Below the pieces are notes generated by a model, which saw only the letters and a list, made by a program, of their open reading frames with translations, ran no database searches and was not told the DNA's origin. Shown here one piece after another: positions 53,948 through 62,868 of a stretch of 64,000 nucleotides of DNA (position 1 is the first letter of the stretch; every line of letters starts with the position of its first letter). Source of the stretch: Desertivirga xinjiangensis (lineage in GTDB: Bacteria; Bacteroidota; Bacteroidia; Sphingobacteriales; Sphingobacteriaceae). The position numbers and the translations under genes were made by a program. The stretch is taken from NCBI RefSeq assembly GCF_024436435.1, contig NZ_JAFMZP010000010.1:1-64000 (forward strand), in the 5' to 3' direction.

Positions 53948-55141
53948 ATGGATGCAGTACACAAACTGAATACACTTTTCAGTGATACCAACCTTGATCA
54001 GGATTTAAAGAACATTGCCGGCAAGGTAGCAGAAGGACAGAGGATCAATTTTGACGAAGGGGTTTTGTTATATGAGAAAGCTGAACTATCTTATCTTGGT
54101 ATTCTTGCAAATTATATACGCGAACGGAAACATGGTAATATAACTTACTTCAACAGGAACTTCCATATTGAGCCTACTAATCTTTGTGTCTACGATTGCA
54201 AATTTTGCTCTTATTCTCGCTTAATTAAGCAAAAAGAGGAGGGCTGGGAATACTCGATGCAGGAAATGTTTGATATCGTAAAAAAATACGATGACCAGCC
54301 TGTAACAGAAGTTCACATAGTAGGAGGGGTTTTACCTCAATATGATGTGGATTTTTATTCGGAGCTATTCACAACTATCAGAAAGCATCGTCCGCAATTG
54401 CATATCAAAGCCCTTACCCCGGTAGAATATCATTATATCTTCAAAAAGGCAAAAATTGATTATGCTACTGGTATGAAATTAATGAAAGATGCCGGATTGG
54501 ATTCAATTCCAGGGGGAGGAGCAGAAATTTTTCATCCGGAGATTCGTCAGCAGATTGCAAAAGACAAATGTACCGGTGAGCAATGGCTGGCTATCCATGA
54601 AGAATGGCATAAACTTGGTCAACGTTCGAATGCTACGATGCTCTATGGACATATAGAACAATACTGGCATCGTGTGGATCACATGGAGCAACTTCGTGCT
54701 TTACAAGATAGAACCGGAGGTTTCCAAACCTTTATTCCATTGAAGTTCCGCCATGAAAACAACCAGATGTCACATGTACCAGAGGTTTCTGTAATTGAAG
54801 ATCTAAGGAATTATGCCATCGCAAGGATATATATGGATAACTTCGAGCATATCAAAGCTTATTGGGCAATGATAAGCCGGAGCACGGCTCAATTGTCGTT
54901 AAACTTTGGCGTAGACGATATAGATGGAACCTTGGACGATACTACCAAAATATATTCTATGGCTGGTGCAGAAGAACAAAACCCTGCGATGAGTACCAGG
55001 GAGCTGGTAGAACTGATCAGGCAGGTTGGCCGTCAGCCAGTGGAAAGAGATACACTCTATAACGTCATTACTGACTATCAGGACTATCAATTTGAAGAAC
55101 AGCCTAAGACCGGATTCTACAGGTTGCCGGTTGTTAATTAG
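53948..55141 (+). CDS. mqnE: Aminodeoxyfutalosine synthase MqnE (radical SAM)
   Basis: About 397 residues from the ATG at 53948 (MDAVHKLNTLFSDTN). The radical-SAM CX3CX2C motif is NLCVYDCKFCSYSR (Cys about 80, 84, 87). MqnE-specific GGGAEIFHPEIR follows, with later MLYGHIE and TFIPLKFRHENN. It joins a SAM-derived adenosyl radical with 3-(1-carboxyvinyl-oxy)benzoate in the futalosine route to menaquinone. The acid acceptor is made by MqnA, encoded two genes downstream. Confidence 0.9.
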   Translation: MDAVHKLNTLFSDTNLDQDLKNIAGKVAEGQRINFDEGVLLYEKAELSYLGILANYIRERKHGNITYFNRNFHIEPTNLCVYDCKFCSYSRLIKQKEEGWEYSMQEMFDIVKKYDDQPVTEVHIVGGVLPQYDVDFYSELFTTIRKHRPQLHIKALTPVEYHYIFKKAKIDYATGMKLMKDAGLDSIPGGGAEIFHPEIRQQIAKDKCTGEQWLAIHEEWHKLGQRSNATMLYGHIEQYWHRVDHMEQLRALQDRTGGFQTFIPLKFRHENNQMSHVPEVSVIEDLRNYAIARIYMDNFEHIKAYWAMISRSTAQLSLNFGVDDIDGTLDDTTKIYSMAGAEEQNPAMSTRELVELIRQVGRQPVERDTLYNVITDYQDYQFEEQPKTGFYRLPVVN

Positions 55142-55158
55142 GAAGGAATACTTTTTTT

Positions 55159-55794
55159 ATGGGTATAGAAAAGAATATATACATCATACGTCACGGAGAG
55201 ACAGATTTGAACAGGAGAGGTGTGATGCAGGGAAGGGGGATGGATACTGACCTTAATGACCATGGAAGAAAACAGGCAGAGGCATTTTACCAGGTGTACA
55301 AAGATGTTCCTTTTGATAAAATCTACACATCATCCTTAAAACGTACTCATCAGACAGTTCAGCACTTTATAGATGCTGGAATTCCATGGACACAGTTTGC
55401 GGGGCTCGATGAATTGGCCTGGGGCATATACGAAGGAAAACAGGCAACTGATGAATTAAAACAAGTGTTCGAAAGGCTTATCAATAGCTGGACCGCCGGA
55501 GATCTGCACTTAAAATTCGAAAATGGCGAAAGCCCTCTAGAGGTCAGTAACAGGCAACTGGAAGTTCTGGAAAAATTGATAGAACGTGATCATGCCAAGA
55601 ACATCCTTGTTTGTATGCACGGCCGGGCCATGAGACTGTTTTTATGTCTTTTGATGAATCTTCCTTTGCATGAAATGGATAAATTCCCTCATCAAAACAC
55701 AACCCTTTATCGTCTGAAGTACGACGGCAGTCAATTTGAGATCATAGATTTTAACAATACGGACCATCTACATAAGTACATTGAGCAAAATTAA
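55159..55794 (+). CDS. Histidine phosphatase family protein (phosphoglycerate-mutase-like)
   Basis: A 211-residue phosphatase. The catalytic RHG is in IYIIRHGETDLNRRG (His about 10), followed by LNDHGRKQAEAFYQ, TSSLKRTHQT, the acid Glu in ELAWGIYEG and the second His in VCMHGRAMRLFL. The substrate is not predictable; relatives act on sugar phosphates or alpha-ribazole phosphate. It sits between mqnE and mqnA (17-base gap on one side, 14-base overlap on the other), so it is likely in the same transcript. Confidence 0.9.
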   Translation: MGIEKNIYIIRHGETDLNRRGVMQGRGMDTDLNDHGRKQAEAFYQVYKDVPFDKIYTSSLKRTHQTVQHFIDAGIPWTQFAGLDELAWGIYEGKQATDELKQVFERLINSWTAGDLHLKFENGESPLEVSNRQLEVLEKLIERDHAKNILVCMHGRAMRLFLCLLMNLPLHEMDKFPHQNTTLYRLKYDGSQFEIIDFNNTDHLHKYIEQN

Positions 55795-56500
55795 AATTTC
55801 AGCAGTTTCCTACACCAACACCAAACCTTTTTTATATGGACTACAGCATTCAGGCATACTGAATGAGGTCGACTTAACCCTCGATGTTCCTTCAGATTGC
55901 GCTGACAAACTTATTAACAATCAGACTGATATAGGTTTAGTTCCGGTAGCAGCATTGCTAAAGATTTCCAACTATCACATCGTCTCTGATTATTGTATCG
56001 GAGCGGTTGGCGCTGTTGATTCCGTGTTTATTTTTAGCGAACGTCCGATACACGAGGTTCGCACTTTGCGTCTCGATACGCAATCGAGAACCTCAAATGC
56101 TTTGGCCAGAGTTTTATTAAAAAACTATTGGAAAACCAGTCCTAAACTTATTGAAGGAACGGCCGATGCTTTTGTGGAGATTGGCGACCGTACGTTTGGG
56201 AAAAAGAATACGTATCCATTTGTTTACGATCTTGCACAAGAATGGATGAATTTTACTGGTTTGCCATTTACGTTTGCTGTATGGGCGGCAAATAAACCCG
56301 TTGACGAAAACTTTATTGCAGAATTTAATAAAGCTTTGAAGTACGGTTTGAATCATCGCCGCGAGGTTATTAAAACATTGGAAAAGCGCGACGATTTTGA
56401 TCTCGATGATTACCTCAATCATAAAATCGATTATCCTTTGACAAGGTATAAGCGCGAAGCTTTAGCGTTATTTCTGAAGTACGTAGAGAATCTTAAATAA
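55781..56500 (+). CDS. mqnA: Chorismate dehydratase MqnA (futalosine pathway)
   Basis: A 239-residue periplasmic-binding-protein-like enzyme. ISAVSYTNTKPFLYGL marks the MqnA N-terminus; TDIGLVPVAALLK, IGAVGAVDSVFIFS, TLRLDTQSRTSNALARVLL and GDRTF follow. It removes water from chorismate to make the acceptor used by MqnE. The start is a TTG inside the phosphatase gene; the conserved SKIKISAVSYTNTKPF begins right after it. MqnB, MqnC and MqnD are not in the window. Confidence 0.9.
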   Translation: MSKIKISAVSYTNTKPFLYGLQHSGILNEVDLTLDVPSDCADKLINNQTDIGLVPVAALLKISNYHIVSDYCIGAVGAVDSVFIFSERPIHEVRTLRLDTQSRTSNALARVLLKNYWKTSPKLIEGTADAFVEIGDRTFGKKNTYPFVYDLAQEWMNFTGLPFTFAVWAANKPVDENFIAEFNKALKYGLNHRREVIKTLEKRDDFDLDDYLNHKIDYPLTRYKREALALFLKYVENLK

Positions 56501-56779
56501 GTAAGTTTACGATTTAATGCAGAATATTAAGGAGGCTAAACACACCCCCTTTTTAATTCTCCCTTTATTGTTATAATTCATATTATGTTAAATAGGAATT
56601 ATAATATATGCTCCCTTCTTGCTCCTAAGTTAGAACCAATAAACATCGACACTTTCCTTAAAAGAAAAACTAATGTATTTCTAACTGTTTATCAATTGGT
56701 TCTCTAAAGGAACTAACGGAAAGCTTCACACAAACTATTTTTTTACAGAAATGTTGATAATACAACCAATCCATCTATT

Positions 56780-57256
56780 ATGGAACAATATCCAGAAAAT
56801 TACACTAAGCAGCTCCAAAGGCTATTGGCGCTTGTGTCTGACAGTAAAAAACACTATCAACATGCGGCCGAAAACTTAAAATCTTCGGAGTTCAAAGATC
56901 TCCTGAAGCAATATGTGGTTGAAAGGGAAAATATCATAGTTGAACTCAAGGAAAAAATTGCGAGTATGGGTGGCGACCCGGACGAGGATGAGCATGGATT
57001 TCTATCCATATTACATCGTGGGTGGCTGGAAATGAAAGCTAAGGCAGCGGGTAAAGGCGACCAGGAACTTCTTGAGGCTTGTAGAAACACAGATCAGGCT
57101 CTACTTGACGGATATGATGATGTTCTTCAGGGTACCCTTCTGGAACACAGTGATTTAAAAACATTTGTCTCGGGACAACGATTAGCTGTGAACGAATCGT
57201 TCTCGGAGCTTGACCGCCATTATTTTAATCTGTTCAATACAAATAACTCTCTTTAA
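56780..57256 (+). CDS. PA2169-family (DUF2383) four-helix-bundle protein
   Basis: A 158-residue helical protein. Acidic and aromatic residues are spaced as in ferritin-like bundles: YVVERENIIVELKEKIASMGG, LEACRNTDQALLDGYDDVL and VNESFSELDRHYF. It matches the PA2169/DUF2383 stress-associated group, whose function is unknown. It is two bases ahead of ku and probably starts the ku-ligD transcript, an arrangement that may link it to the DNA-damage or stress response. Confidence 0.85.
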   Translation: MEQYPENYTKQLQRLLALVSDSKKHYQHAAENLKSSEFKDLLKQYVVERENIIVELKEKIASMGGDPDEDEHGFLSILHRGWLEMKAKAAGKGDQELLEACRNTDQALLDGYDDVLQGTLLEHSDLKTFVSGQRLAVNESFSELDRHYFNLFNTNNSL

Positions 57257-57258
57257 TT

Positions 57259-58029
57259 ATGAGATCAATCTGGAAAGGCTCTATTGGCTTTGGACTGGTA
57301 AATATCCCGATAAAGTTATATTCGGCGGTACAAAGCAGTTCGCTGGGTTTGGACATGCTTGATAGCCGTGATCATTCCAGAATTCGTTATCAGCGAATTA
57401 ATGAAAAAACCCGGAAAGAGGTACCTTACGAAAAGATTGTAAAGGGCTACCCTATCAATGATTCGTACGTCATTCTTGAAGATAAAGATTTTGAGGATGC
57501 CAGCCCTGAAAAAAGTAAAATAATCGAGATTGAGAACTTTGTAGACTTAAACGAAGTTAACCCGATGTTTTATGAGACATCGTATTATACGGAGCCAGAA
57601 GCCCAGGGTAAAAAGGCCTATGCTCTTCTGCTTAAGGCACTGCAAAAATCCAAAAAGGCCGGCCTTGCACGATTTGTTTTGCGAAGCAGTGAAAATCTTT
57701 GCATCATTCACCCAGTTGACAAAGTAATTGTTGCATCAAAGATCCGGTTTGCCGATGAGATCCGTTCCTCTGAAGAAATTCTCACTCCCGATAATGTTGA
57801 AGTGAGTAAAAAAGAACTGGATATGGGACTCGCATTGATAAACCAGTACAGTGGTAAGTTTGAAATTGAAAAGTTTAAAGACGAATATCACAGCGAACTA
57901 TTGAAAATTATCCAGGCAAAAGCTAAAGGTAAACGTCCAACTATCAAGAAACTTAAACCTCAAAAGGCTTCCGACGATAATCTTTATGATATGCTGATGC
58001 AGAGCCTTGGTTCTAAGAAAGGAGCATAA
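57259..58029 (+). CDS. ku: Ku protein (bacterial NHEJ DNA-end-binding)
   Basis: A 256-residue bacterial Ku of the homodimeric type. It starts MRSIWKGSIGFGLVNIPIKLYSAV; the core beta-barrel covers about 1-200 (RIRYQRINEKTRKEVPYEKIVKGY, ALLLKALQKSKKAGLARFVL). A basic C-terminal tail (about 215-256, KAKGKRPTIKKLKPQK) is of the kind that contacts LigD. It encircles DNA ends in non-homologous end joining. It overlaps ligD by one base. Confidence 0.94.
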   Translation: MRSIWKGSIGFGLVNIPIKLYSAVQSSSLGLDMLDSRDHSRIRYQRINEKTRKEVPYEKIVKGYPINDSYVILEDKDFEDASPEKSKIIEIENFVDLNEVNPMFYETSYYTEPEAQGKKAYALLLKALQKSKKAGLARFVLRSSENLCIIHPVDKVIVASKIRFADEIRSSEEILTPDNVEVSKKELDMGLALINQYSGKFEIEKFKDEYHSELLKIIQAKAKGKRPTIKKLKPQKASDDNLYDMLMQSLGSKKGA

Positions 58030-60119
58030 TGGGCTTAAAGGAATACAAGAAAAAAAGGAATTTTCAGGAAACCTCCGAGCCGGATACTGATGAAAAGAAG
58101 TCGGAAGGCAACCTATCCTTCGTTGTTCAAAGACATCACGCTTCTCACCTGCACTACGACTTCAGACTGGAAATGGAGGGTGTATTAAAGAGTTGGGCTG
58201 TACCAAAAGGTCCGTCCCTGAATCCCAAGGATAAGCGGCTGGCTATGATGGTTGAAGATCACCCCTATGATTACCGGACGTTTGAAGGAGTGATTCCTGA
58301 AGGAAACTATGGTGCAGGACTTGTTACTATATTCGATGAGGGTACTTATGAATCGTTGGGTAGCAAAAACCATGAGAAAGAGTTAAAAAAAGGCCTTTAT
58401 GCTGGTAATCTTAAATTTCGTCTTTTTGGGAAAATACTCAGAGGTGAATTTGCTCTGGTGAAGCTTAAGGGATCAGACGAAAAATCCTGGCTTCTGATCA
58501 AGCACAGGGATGAATATGCTGTAGACAAGCAGTTCGACAGCGAAGATCTTATTCCTGAGAAAGTGAAAAAACGTGGTTTGGATCGGAAGAAACTTGCTAA
58601 AGTGGAAAAAAGCAAGGCGTATTCGGAAGAGGCGGATGGTCTGTATAAACCAATGGTCCCGCAATTCTCGAAAAAAATGCCTGATGGCGACGGCTGGATC
58701 TTTGAGGAAAAATTAAAGGGCCAACGGTTAATTTCACATACTGGCGATAACCATAGGATCCTTTCGGAGGACGGTGTAGATGTGTCCGAAGAATTCGTTT
58801 CCTTAACTAAAGCACTTTCTTCGCTCGACAAAGAAGCCGTTATAGATGGTGTTTTAGTAGATGGGAAGAAATATATTGCGTTTGATCTGCTTTCTTTAAA
58901 TGGCCATGATACCCGCGGCCTGGAACTGATAAAAAGGAAGGAATTGTTGAAAGCACTATTGGCAGATGTCAAAAAAGATTCAATCTCGTACCTTGGGCAT
59001 TCGACTGACGGTGACAAACTGAAACCTTCAAAAAAAGACGTGTCGGGTTTTATAGCGAAAGAAAGTAGCAGCGTTTATGAAAATGGCTCGAAATCAAAGC
59101 AGTGGCTGGAAATTTCAATCGCCGACTCCTTTCAGGGCGTAGAAAAGAAAGCTAGCCCCTCTCCTTCTAAAAAAATGAAAAACATGGCCCAGGAAACTGA
59201 ATTTCCCGATGAAAAAGAAGAAGACTTTGGTAAAAAGAAACTGAAGCTTACTAATCTCAATAAATTCTACTGGAAGAACGAAAAGATCAAAAAAGGTGAT
59301 CTCATCGAATATTATCGCAATATTTCTGATCATATATTACCATATTTAAAGGACCGGCCGCTATCGTTAAACAGACATCCTAATGGAATCGACGGTCCAA
59401 ACTTTTTCCAAAAGGACCTTGATACTGACCAGATTCCTTCCTGGATAAAGTACCAGCCTATGTTCTCAGAAAGCAATAACAAGGATATTGACTATCTTAT
59501 ATGTAATGACCTGCCTACTCTTCTTTGGATGGCGAATTTGGGCTGCATTGAAATAAACCCCTGGCTTAGCACTTATAAACGTCCGGAAAACCCAACTTAT
59601 GCGGTGCTCGACCTGGATCCTAACGACGTTGATGACTTCGATGATGTAGTGCGCGTAGCTCTTACAGCGAGAGATATTCTGAAGAAAATGGGAATCCGCC
59701 CTTTTATTAAAACTTCAGGTTCCAGAGGGCTCCATATTTTCATTAATGTAGGTGCACGCTACGATTATGAGGTGGTAAAGAATTTTGTAAACTTTCTTGG
59801 GAAGCTGATACTGGAACAATATCCTGATCTGACTAGTCTGGAGCGTAGTCCCTCGAAAAGAAAGAAGAAGATATATCTCGATTTTCTGCAGAACAGACGG
59901 GGACAGACTATAGCAGCCCCTTACTCTGCGCGGCCAAAGCCTGGGGCAACTGTTTCAACACCTCTTGCCTGGGAAGAAGTTGTTGAGGGACTTGATATCA
60001 AGCAGTTCACGATCTTTAATATCCTGGACAGGATTAAAGAAAAGGGTGATCTGTGGAAGGATATAACCAGCGAAAAAACAGATTTGAAAAGAGCTCTGGA
60101 GATGATGAATAAAGCTTGA
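58029..60119 (+). CDS. ligD: LigD-type NHEJ protein: phosphoesterase and polymerase intact, ligase domain degenerate
   Basis: 696 residues in order phosphoesterase (about 28-170), ligase-like (about 206-365), primase/polymerase (about 400-690). The phosphoesterase keeps RHHASHLHYDFR and EDHPYDYRTFEG, and the polymerase keeps LDLDP (about 528) and FLQNRRGQT. The ligase motif I reads EEKLKGQR: the Lys is kept (228), but the Asp of KxDG is Lys. Motif III is DGV instead of DGE, motif IV SGFIAK lacks its Glu, and motif V WLEIS lacks its Lys. The OB-fold after it is missing; a charged linker (371-400) leads straight to the polymerase. Confidence 0.9.
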   Translation: MGLKEYKKKRNFQETSEPDTDEKKSEGNLSFVVQRHHASHLHYDFRLEMEGVLKSWAVPKGPSLNPKDKRLAMMVEDHPYDYRTFEGVIPEGNYGAGLVTIFDEGTYESLGSKNHEKELKKGLYAGNLKFRLFGKILRGEFALVKLKGSDEKSWLLIKHRDEYAVDKQFDSEDLIPEKVKKRGLDRKKLAKVEKSKAYSEEADGLYKPMVPQFSKKMPDGDGWIFEEKLKGQRLISHTGDNHRILSEDGVDVSEEFVSLTKALSSLDKEAVIDGVLVDGKKYIAFDLLSLNGHDTRGLELIKRKELLKALLADVKKDSISYLGHSTDGDKLKPSKKDVSGFIAKESSSVYENGSKSKQWLEISIADSFQGVEKKASPSPSKKMKNMAQETEFPDEKEEDFGKKKLKLTNLNKFYWKNEKIKKGDLIEYYRNISDHILPYLKDRPLSLNRHPNGIDGPNFFQKDLDTDQIPSWIKYQPMFSESNNKDIDYLICNDLPTLLWMANLGCIEINPWLSTYKRPENPTYAVLDLDPNDVDDFDDVVRVALTARDILKKMGIRPFIKTSGSRGLHIFINVGARYDYEVVKNFVNFLGKLILEQYPDLTSLERSPSKRKKKIYLDFLQNRRGQTIAAPYSARPKPGATVSTPLAWEEVVEGLDIKQFTIFNILDRIKEKGDLWKDITSEKTDLKRALEMMNKA

Positions 60120-60142
60120 AGTCCGCGCTTAAATTTATTGGG

Positions 60143-60168
60143 AAGCACACGCGGACATGCGTGTGCTT
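60143..60168. terminator. Hairpin between convergent ligD and proS
   Basis: AAGCACACGC and GCGTGTGCTT form a perfect ten-base stem around GGACAT. It sits between two convergent genes and is likely a shared terminator, although T-runs are short. Its core resembles the palindrome at 52263-52285. Confidence 0.65.
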
Positions 60169-60180
60169 TCTAACTCGAAG

Positions 60181-61653
60181 TTAATACGCTCTTGCGAATA
60201 GTACGCGTTGTGTGGATGGTTTACCACTAAAGATACAAACGCCATCTTCCTGAGTATTTTGTAGAGGAATACATCGAATAGTTGCTTTAGTTTCCTCTTT
60301 GATCTTTTGTTCGGTCTCCGAAGTGCCATCCCAATGCGCCAGAACGAATCCACCCTTTTCGTCAAGTACTTGTTTGAATTCTTCGTAAGAGTTTACTTCA
60401 GTAGTATTTTCGTTCCGGAAACTTAAAGCCTTTTGATAGATATTCTTCTGGATATCTTCAAGCAGCTGTTCGATCCTTTCGGCAAGGTCTTCCCTGCTTA
60501 CTGTTTGTTTTTCCCTGGTATCTCTTCTGGCTATTTCAGCAGTTCCATTCTCGAGATCCCGGCCTCCGACGGCTACACGTACCGGCACGCCTTTCATTTC
60601 GTACTCTGCAAATTTGAATCCCGGACGCTGTGTATCCCTGTCATCATATTTAACGGAAATGCCTTTTTGTTTCAGTTGAACGATCAAATCATCAGCAACA
60701 GCTGTAATTCTGGCTAATTCTTCCTCTCCTTTATTGATAGGTACAATAACCACCTGTATTGGCGCTAATTTAGGGGGAAGCACCAATCCGGAATCATCGG
60801 AGTGAGCCATGATCAATGCGCCCATCAAACGGGTAGAAACACCCCACGAAGTAGCCCAGACATGATCAAGTTTTCCTTCTTTACTAGTAAACTTTACATC
60901 GAAAGCTTTCGCAAAGTTTTGTCCGAGAAAGTGTGAAGTTCCCGCCTGCAGGGCCTTGCCGTCTTGCATTAATGCTTCAATGCAATACGTTTCAACAGCG
61001 CCGGCAAAACGTTCGTTAGCTGTTTTAATACCCTTCACTACTGGTACTGCGAGCCAGTTTTCAGCAAAGTCTGCATATACCTCAAGCATTTTTTCAGCCT
61101 CAGAGATAGCTTCCTCCGAAGTTGCATGTGCTGTATGTCCTTCCTGCCATAAAAATTCAGCAGTTCTTAAAAACAAACGGGTGCGCATTTCCCAGCGCAC
61201 AACATTAGCCCATTGGTTTACAAGAATAGGGAGGTCACGGTACGACTGGATCCAACCTCTATATGTGTTCCATATGATAGTTTCTGAAGTCGGACGCACA
61301 ATCAGCTCTTCTTCAAGTTTGGCATCTTCATCAACGATGATATTACCGTTACCATCGTTTTTCAAACGGTAATGAGTTACAACAGCGCACTCAGTGGCAA
61401 AGCCTTCAACATGTGACGCCTCCTTCGAAAAGAAAGATTTAGGGATAAAAAGCGGAAAGTAAGCATTACTATGTCCGGTATCCTTGAACATTTTATCTAG
61501 GGCAGCCTGCATCTTTTCCCAAATGGAGTATCCGTAAGGCTTAATTACCATACAGCCTCTGACTGCCGAATGTTCGGCGAGATCTGCCTTTGTAACAAGT
61601 TCGTTATACCACTGCGAATAATCTTCGTTTCTACTTGTAAGACCCTTACTCAT
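60181..61653 (-). CDS. proS: Proline--tRNA ligase (short, archaeal/eukaryotic-type)
   Basis: About 490 residues from the ATG at 61653 ([19 protein letters not shown]); a TTG-started extension is unlikely. Class II motifs are visible: motif 1 around [19 protein letters not shown], motif 2 [20 protein letters not shown] and motif 3 near the [16 protein letters not shown] segment. The HisS-like anticodon domain (about 300-400) and C-terminal region ending VLFARAY are of the ProS type without the editing insertion. Confidence 0.94.
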   Translation of the reverse strand: MSKGLTSRNEDYSQWYNELVTKADLAEHSAVRGCMVIKPYGYSIWEKMQAALDKMFKDTGHSNAYFPLFIPKSFFSKEASHVEGFATECAVVTHYRLKNDGNGNIIVDEDAKLEEELIVRPTSETIIWNTYRGWIQSYRDLPILVNQWANVVRWEMRTRLFLRTAEFLWQEGHTAHATSEEAISEAEKMLEVYADFAENWLAVPVVKGIKTANERFAGAVETYCIEALMQDGKALQAGTSHFLGQNFAKAFDVKFTSKEGKLDHVWATSWGVSTRLMGALIMAHSDDSGLVLPPKLAPIQVVIVPINKGEEELARITAVADDLIVQLKQKGISVKYDDRDTQRPGFKFAEYEMKGVPVRVAVGGRDLENGTAEIARRDTREKQTVSREDLAERIEQLLEDIQKNIYQKALSFRNENTTEVNSYEEFKQVLDEKGGFVLAHWDGTSETEQKIKEETKATIRCIPLQNTQEDGVCIFSGKPSTQRVLFARAY

Positions 61654-61704
61654 ATTACTTTTTAAAAGAATTTTTTGTAACTTTAAACACAAATACTAAT
61701 ACCA

Positions 61705-61712
61705 CAAAGTTA
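61705..61712 (-). promoter_or_regulatory. Candidate -7 promoter element for proS
   Basis: TAACTTTG on the minus strand fits TAnnTTTG, 51 bases ahead of the proS ATG, giving a normal leader. Confidence 0.4.
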
Positions 61713-61810
61713 TAAAACTAAGTGAGGTATTTACATTAATGATGCAACCATTTCTCCCTGGATTGCGTCATAGTAAGGGAAAGCAGAGATTGAAGATAAA
61801 CACACACGCA

Positions 61811-62836
61811 ATGAAAAAGTTAATTTTACCTGTACTCGCAGCTTCAGCACTGTTGCTGGGGGCCTGCTCGACGACTCAGCTTGCTCAGCAGAGCACTGCG
61901 GAGGATGATGTGTACTTTACAAAAGCAAAGGCCCGTGAAGTGCAGAATCCTGTTGTCAATACTGAAAATACTCAGAACAATCAAAACGAAAGAACTTACC
62001 GTACTGATGAGCAGCTATACGGTGGCGGTAATTATACCGATGAGTATTATAATGATTATAACTACGACTATGGATACGCCTCGAGATTGAATCGATTTTA
62101 TGATCGTTCGCCTTGGAGGTCAGGATACTATGATTCCTGGTATTCTTATAGCTATATGCCATGGTATACCTACAGATATGATCCGTTCTTCTACGATCCA
62201 TGGTACTATAGTCCCGGTACCTCGGTATGGATTGGTATAGGTGCTTATCCGAGATATGGCTGGTATGATAACTATTACTGGGGACTTTATGGTTCACCAT
62301 ACAATAGTCGCTATTGGGGGCCATATTCTTATTACAATGTATATCCTGGATATTATGGTGGCGGATATTATGGCGGTGGCTACTACGGTGGCGCGAACCA
62401 GCTTCCTAACAGGCGTCGTCCAAACTATACGGATCCTAATTACAGGAGCAGACCAGGTTCTGGCGGATACAGTAATCCTCCAAGAACAGTGGGCGTTGAT
62501 GGCCAGGGTCGGGTAATGACTGGAAACTCCCGTGGAGAGCGCTGGGGGAATGCAAATTCAAGGCCAGCACCTTCGACTGAAACTTCCGGCAGGAACAGTG
62601 GCAGAACATCAAGCACTGCTCCTTCCAGAACAGAAAGAACACCAAGCTCAAATGAAAGAACAGGAACTTCCAGGGCTGCACGTCCGGAAAGAGCTGAGCC
62701 CGCTTACAGACCTTCACGCGAAAGTTATTCACCTCCAGCTTCTTCGGGTTCATCAAGAAGTTCAGGATCAGGTAACAGCGGCGGCAGTGGAGGTTCTTCC
62801 AGGTCATCGAGACCATCAAGAGCCGGAGGTAATTAA
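61811..62836 (+). CDS. Tyr/Gly-rich lipoprotein of unknown function
   Basis: About 341 residues from the ATG at 61811, chosen because MKKLILPVLAASALLLGACS is a clear lipoprotein signal (Cys about 19); the upstream ATG at 61739 would add 24 non-signal residues. The middle (about 70-200) is very rich in Tyr, Trp, Gly, Pro and Asp (YDPWYYSPG; repeats of GGGYYGG). The C-terminal 140 residues are Ser/Arg/Gly/Pro-rich and probably disordered. No enzymatic motif is seen. A surface adhesin-like or cell-envelope structural role is possible but unproven. Confidence 0.85.
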   Translation: MKKLILPVLAASALLLGACSTTQLAQQSTAEDDVYFTKAKAREVQNPVVNTENTQNNQNERTYRTDEQLYGGGNYTDEYYNDYNYDYGYASRLNRFYDRSPWRSGYYDSWYSYSYMPWYTYRYDPFFYDPWYYSPGTSVWIGIGAYPRYGWYDNYYWGLYGSPYNSRYWGPYSYYNVYPGYYGGGYYGGGYYGGANQLPNRRRPNYTDPNYRSRPGSGGYSNPPRTVGVDGQGRVMTGNSRGERWGNANSRPAPSTETSGRNSGRTSSTAPSRTERTPSSNERTGTSRAARPERAEPAYRPSRESYSPPASSGSSRSSGSGNSGGSGGSSRSSRPSRAGGN

Positions 62837-62868
62837 TTATCAATCTATCTATTTATAAACGAATAAAA

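Noticed and set aside
58397-59017. 206-codon antisense ORF inside ligD
   Set aside because: Mirror of the ligD coding frame, Ser/Phe-rich with no domain or start context; the ligD frame is clearly the real one.
58644-59123. Frameshift as explanation for the odd LigD ligase region
   Set aside because: The frame stays open, and FDLLSLNGHDTRGLEL and WLE align in order with the ligase domain, so the loss is by substitution and deletion, not by frameshift.
61654-61692. TTG-started extension of proS
   Set aside because: The family N-terminus begins at [15 protein letters not shown] (61653), and the extension is not conserved-looking.
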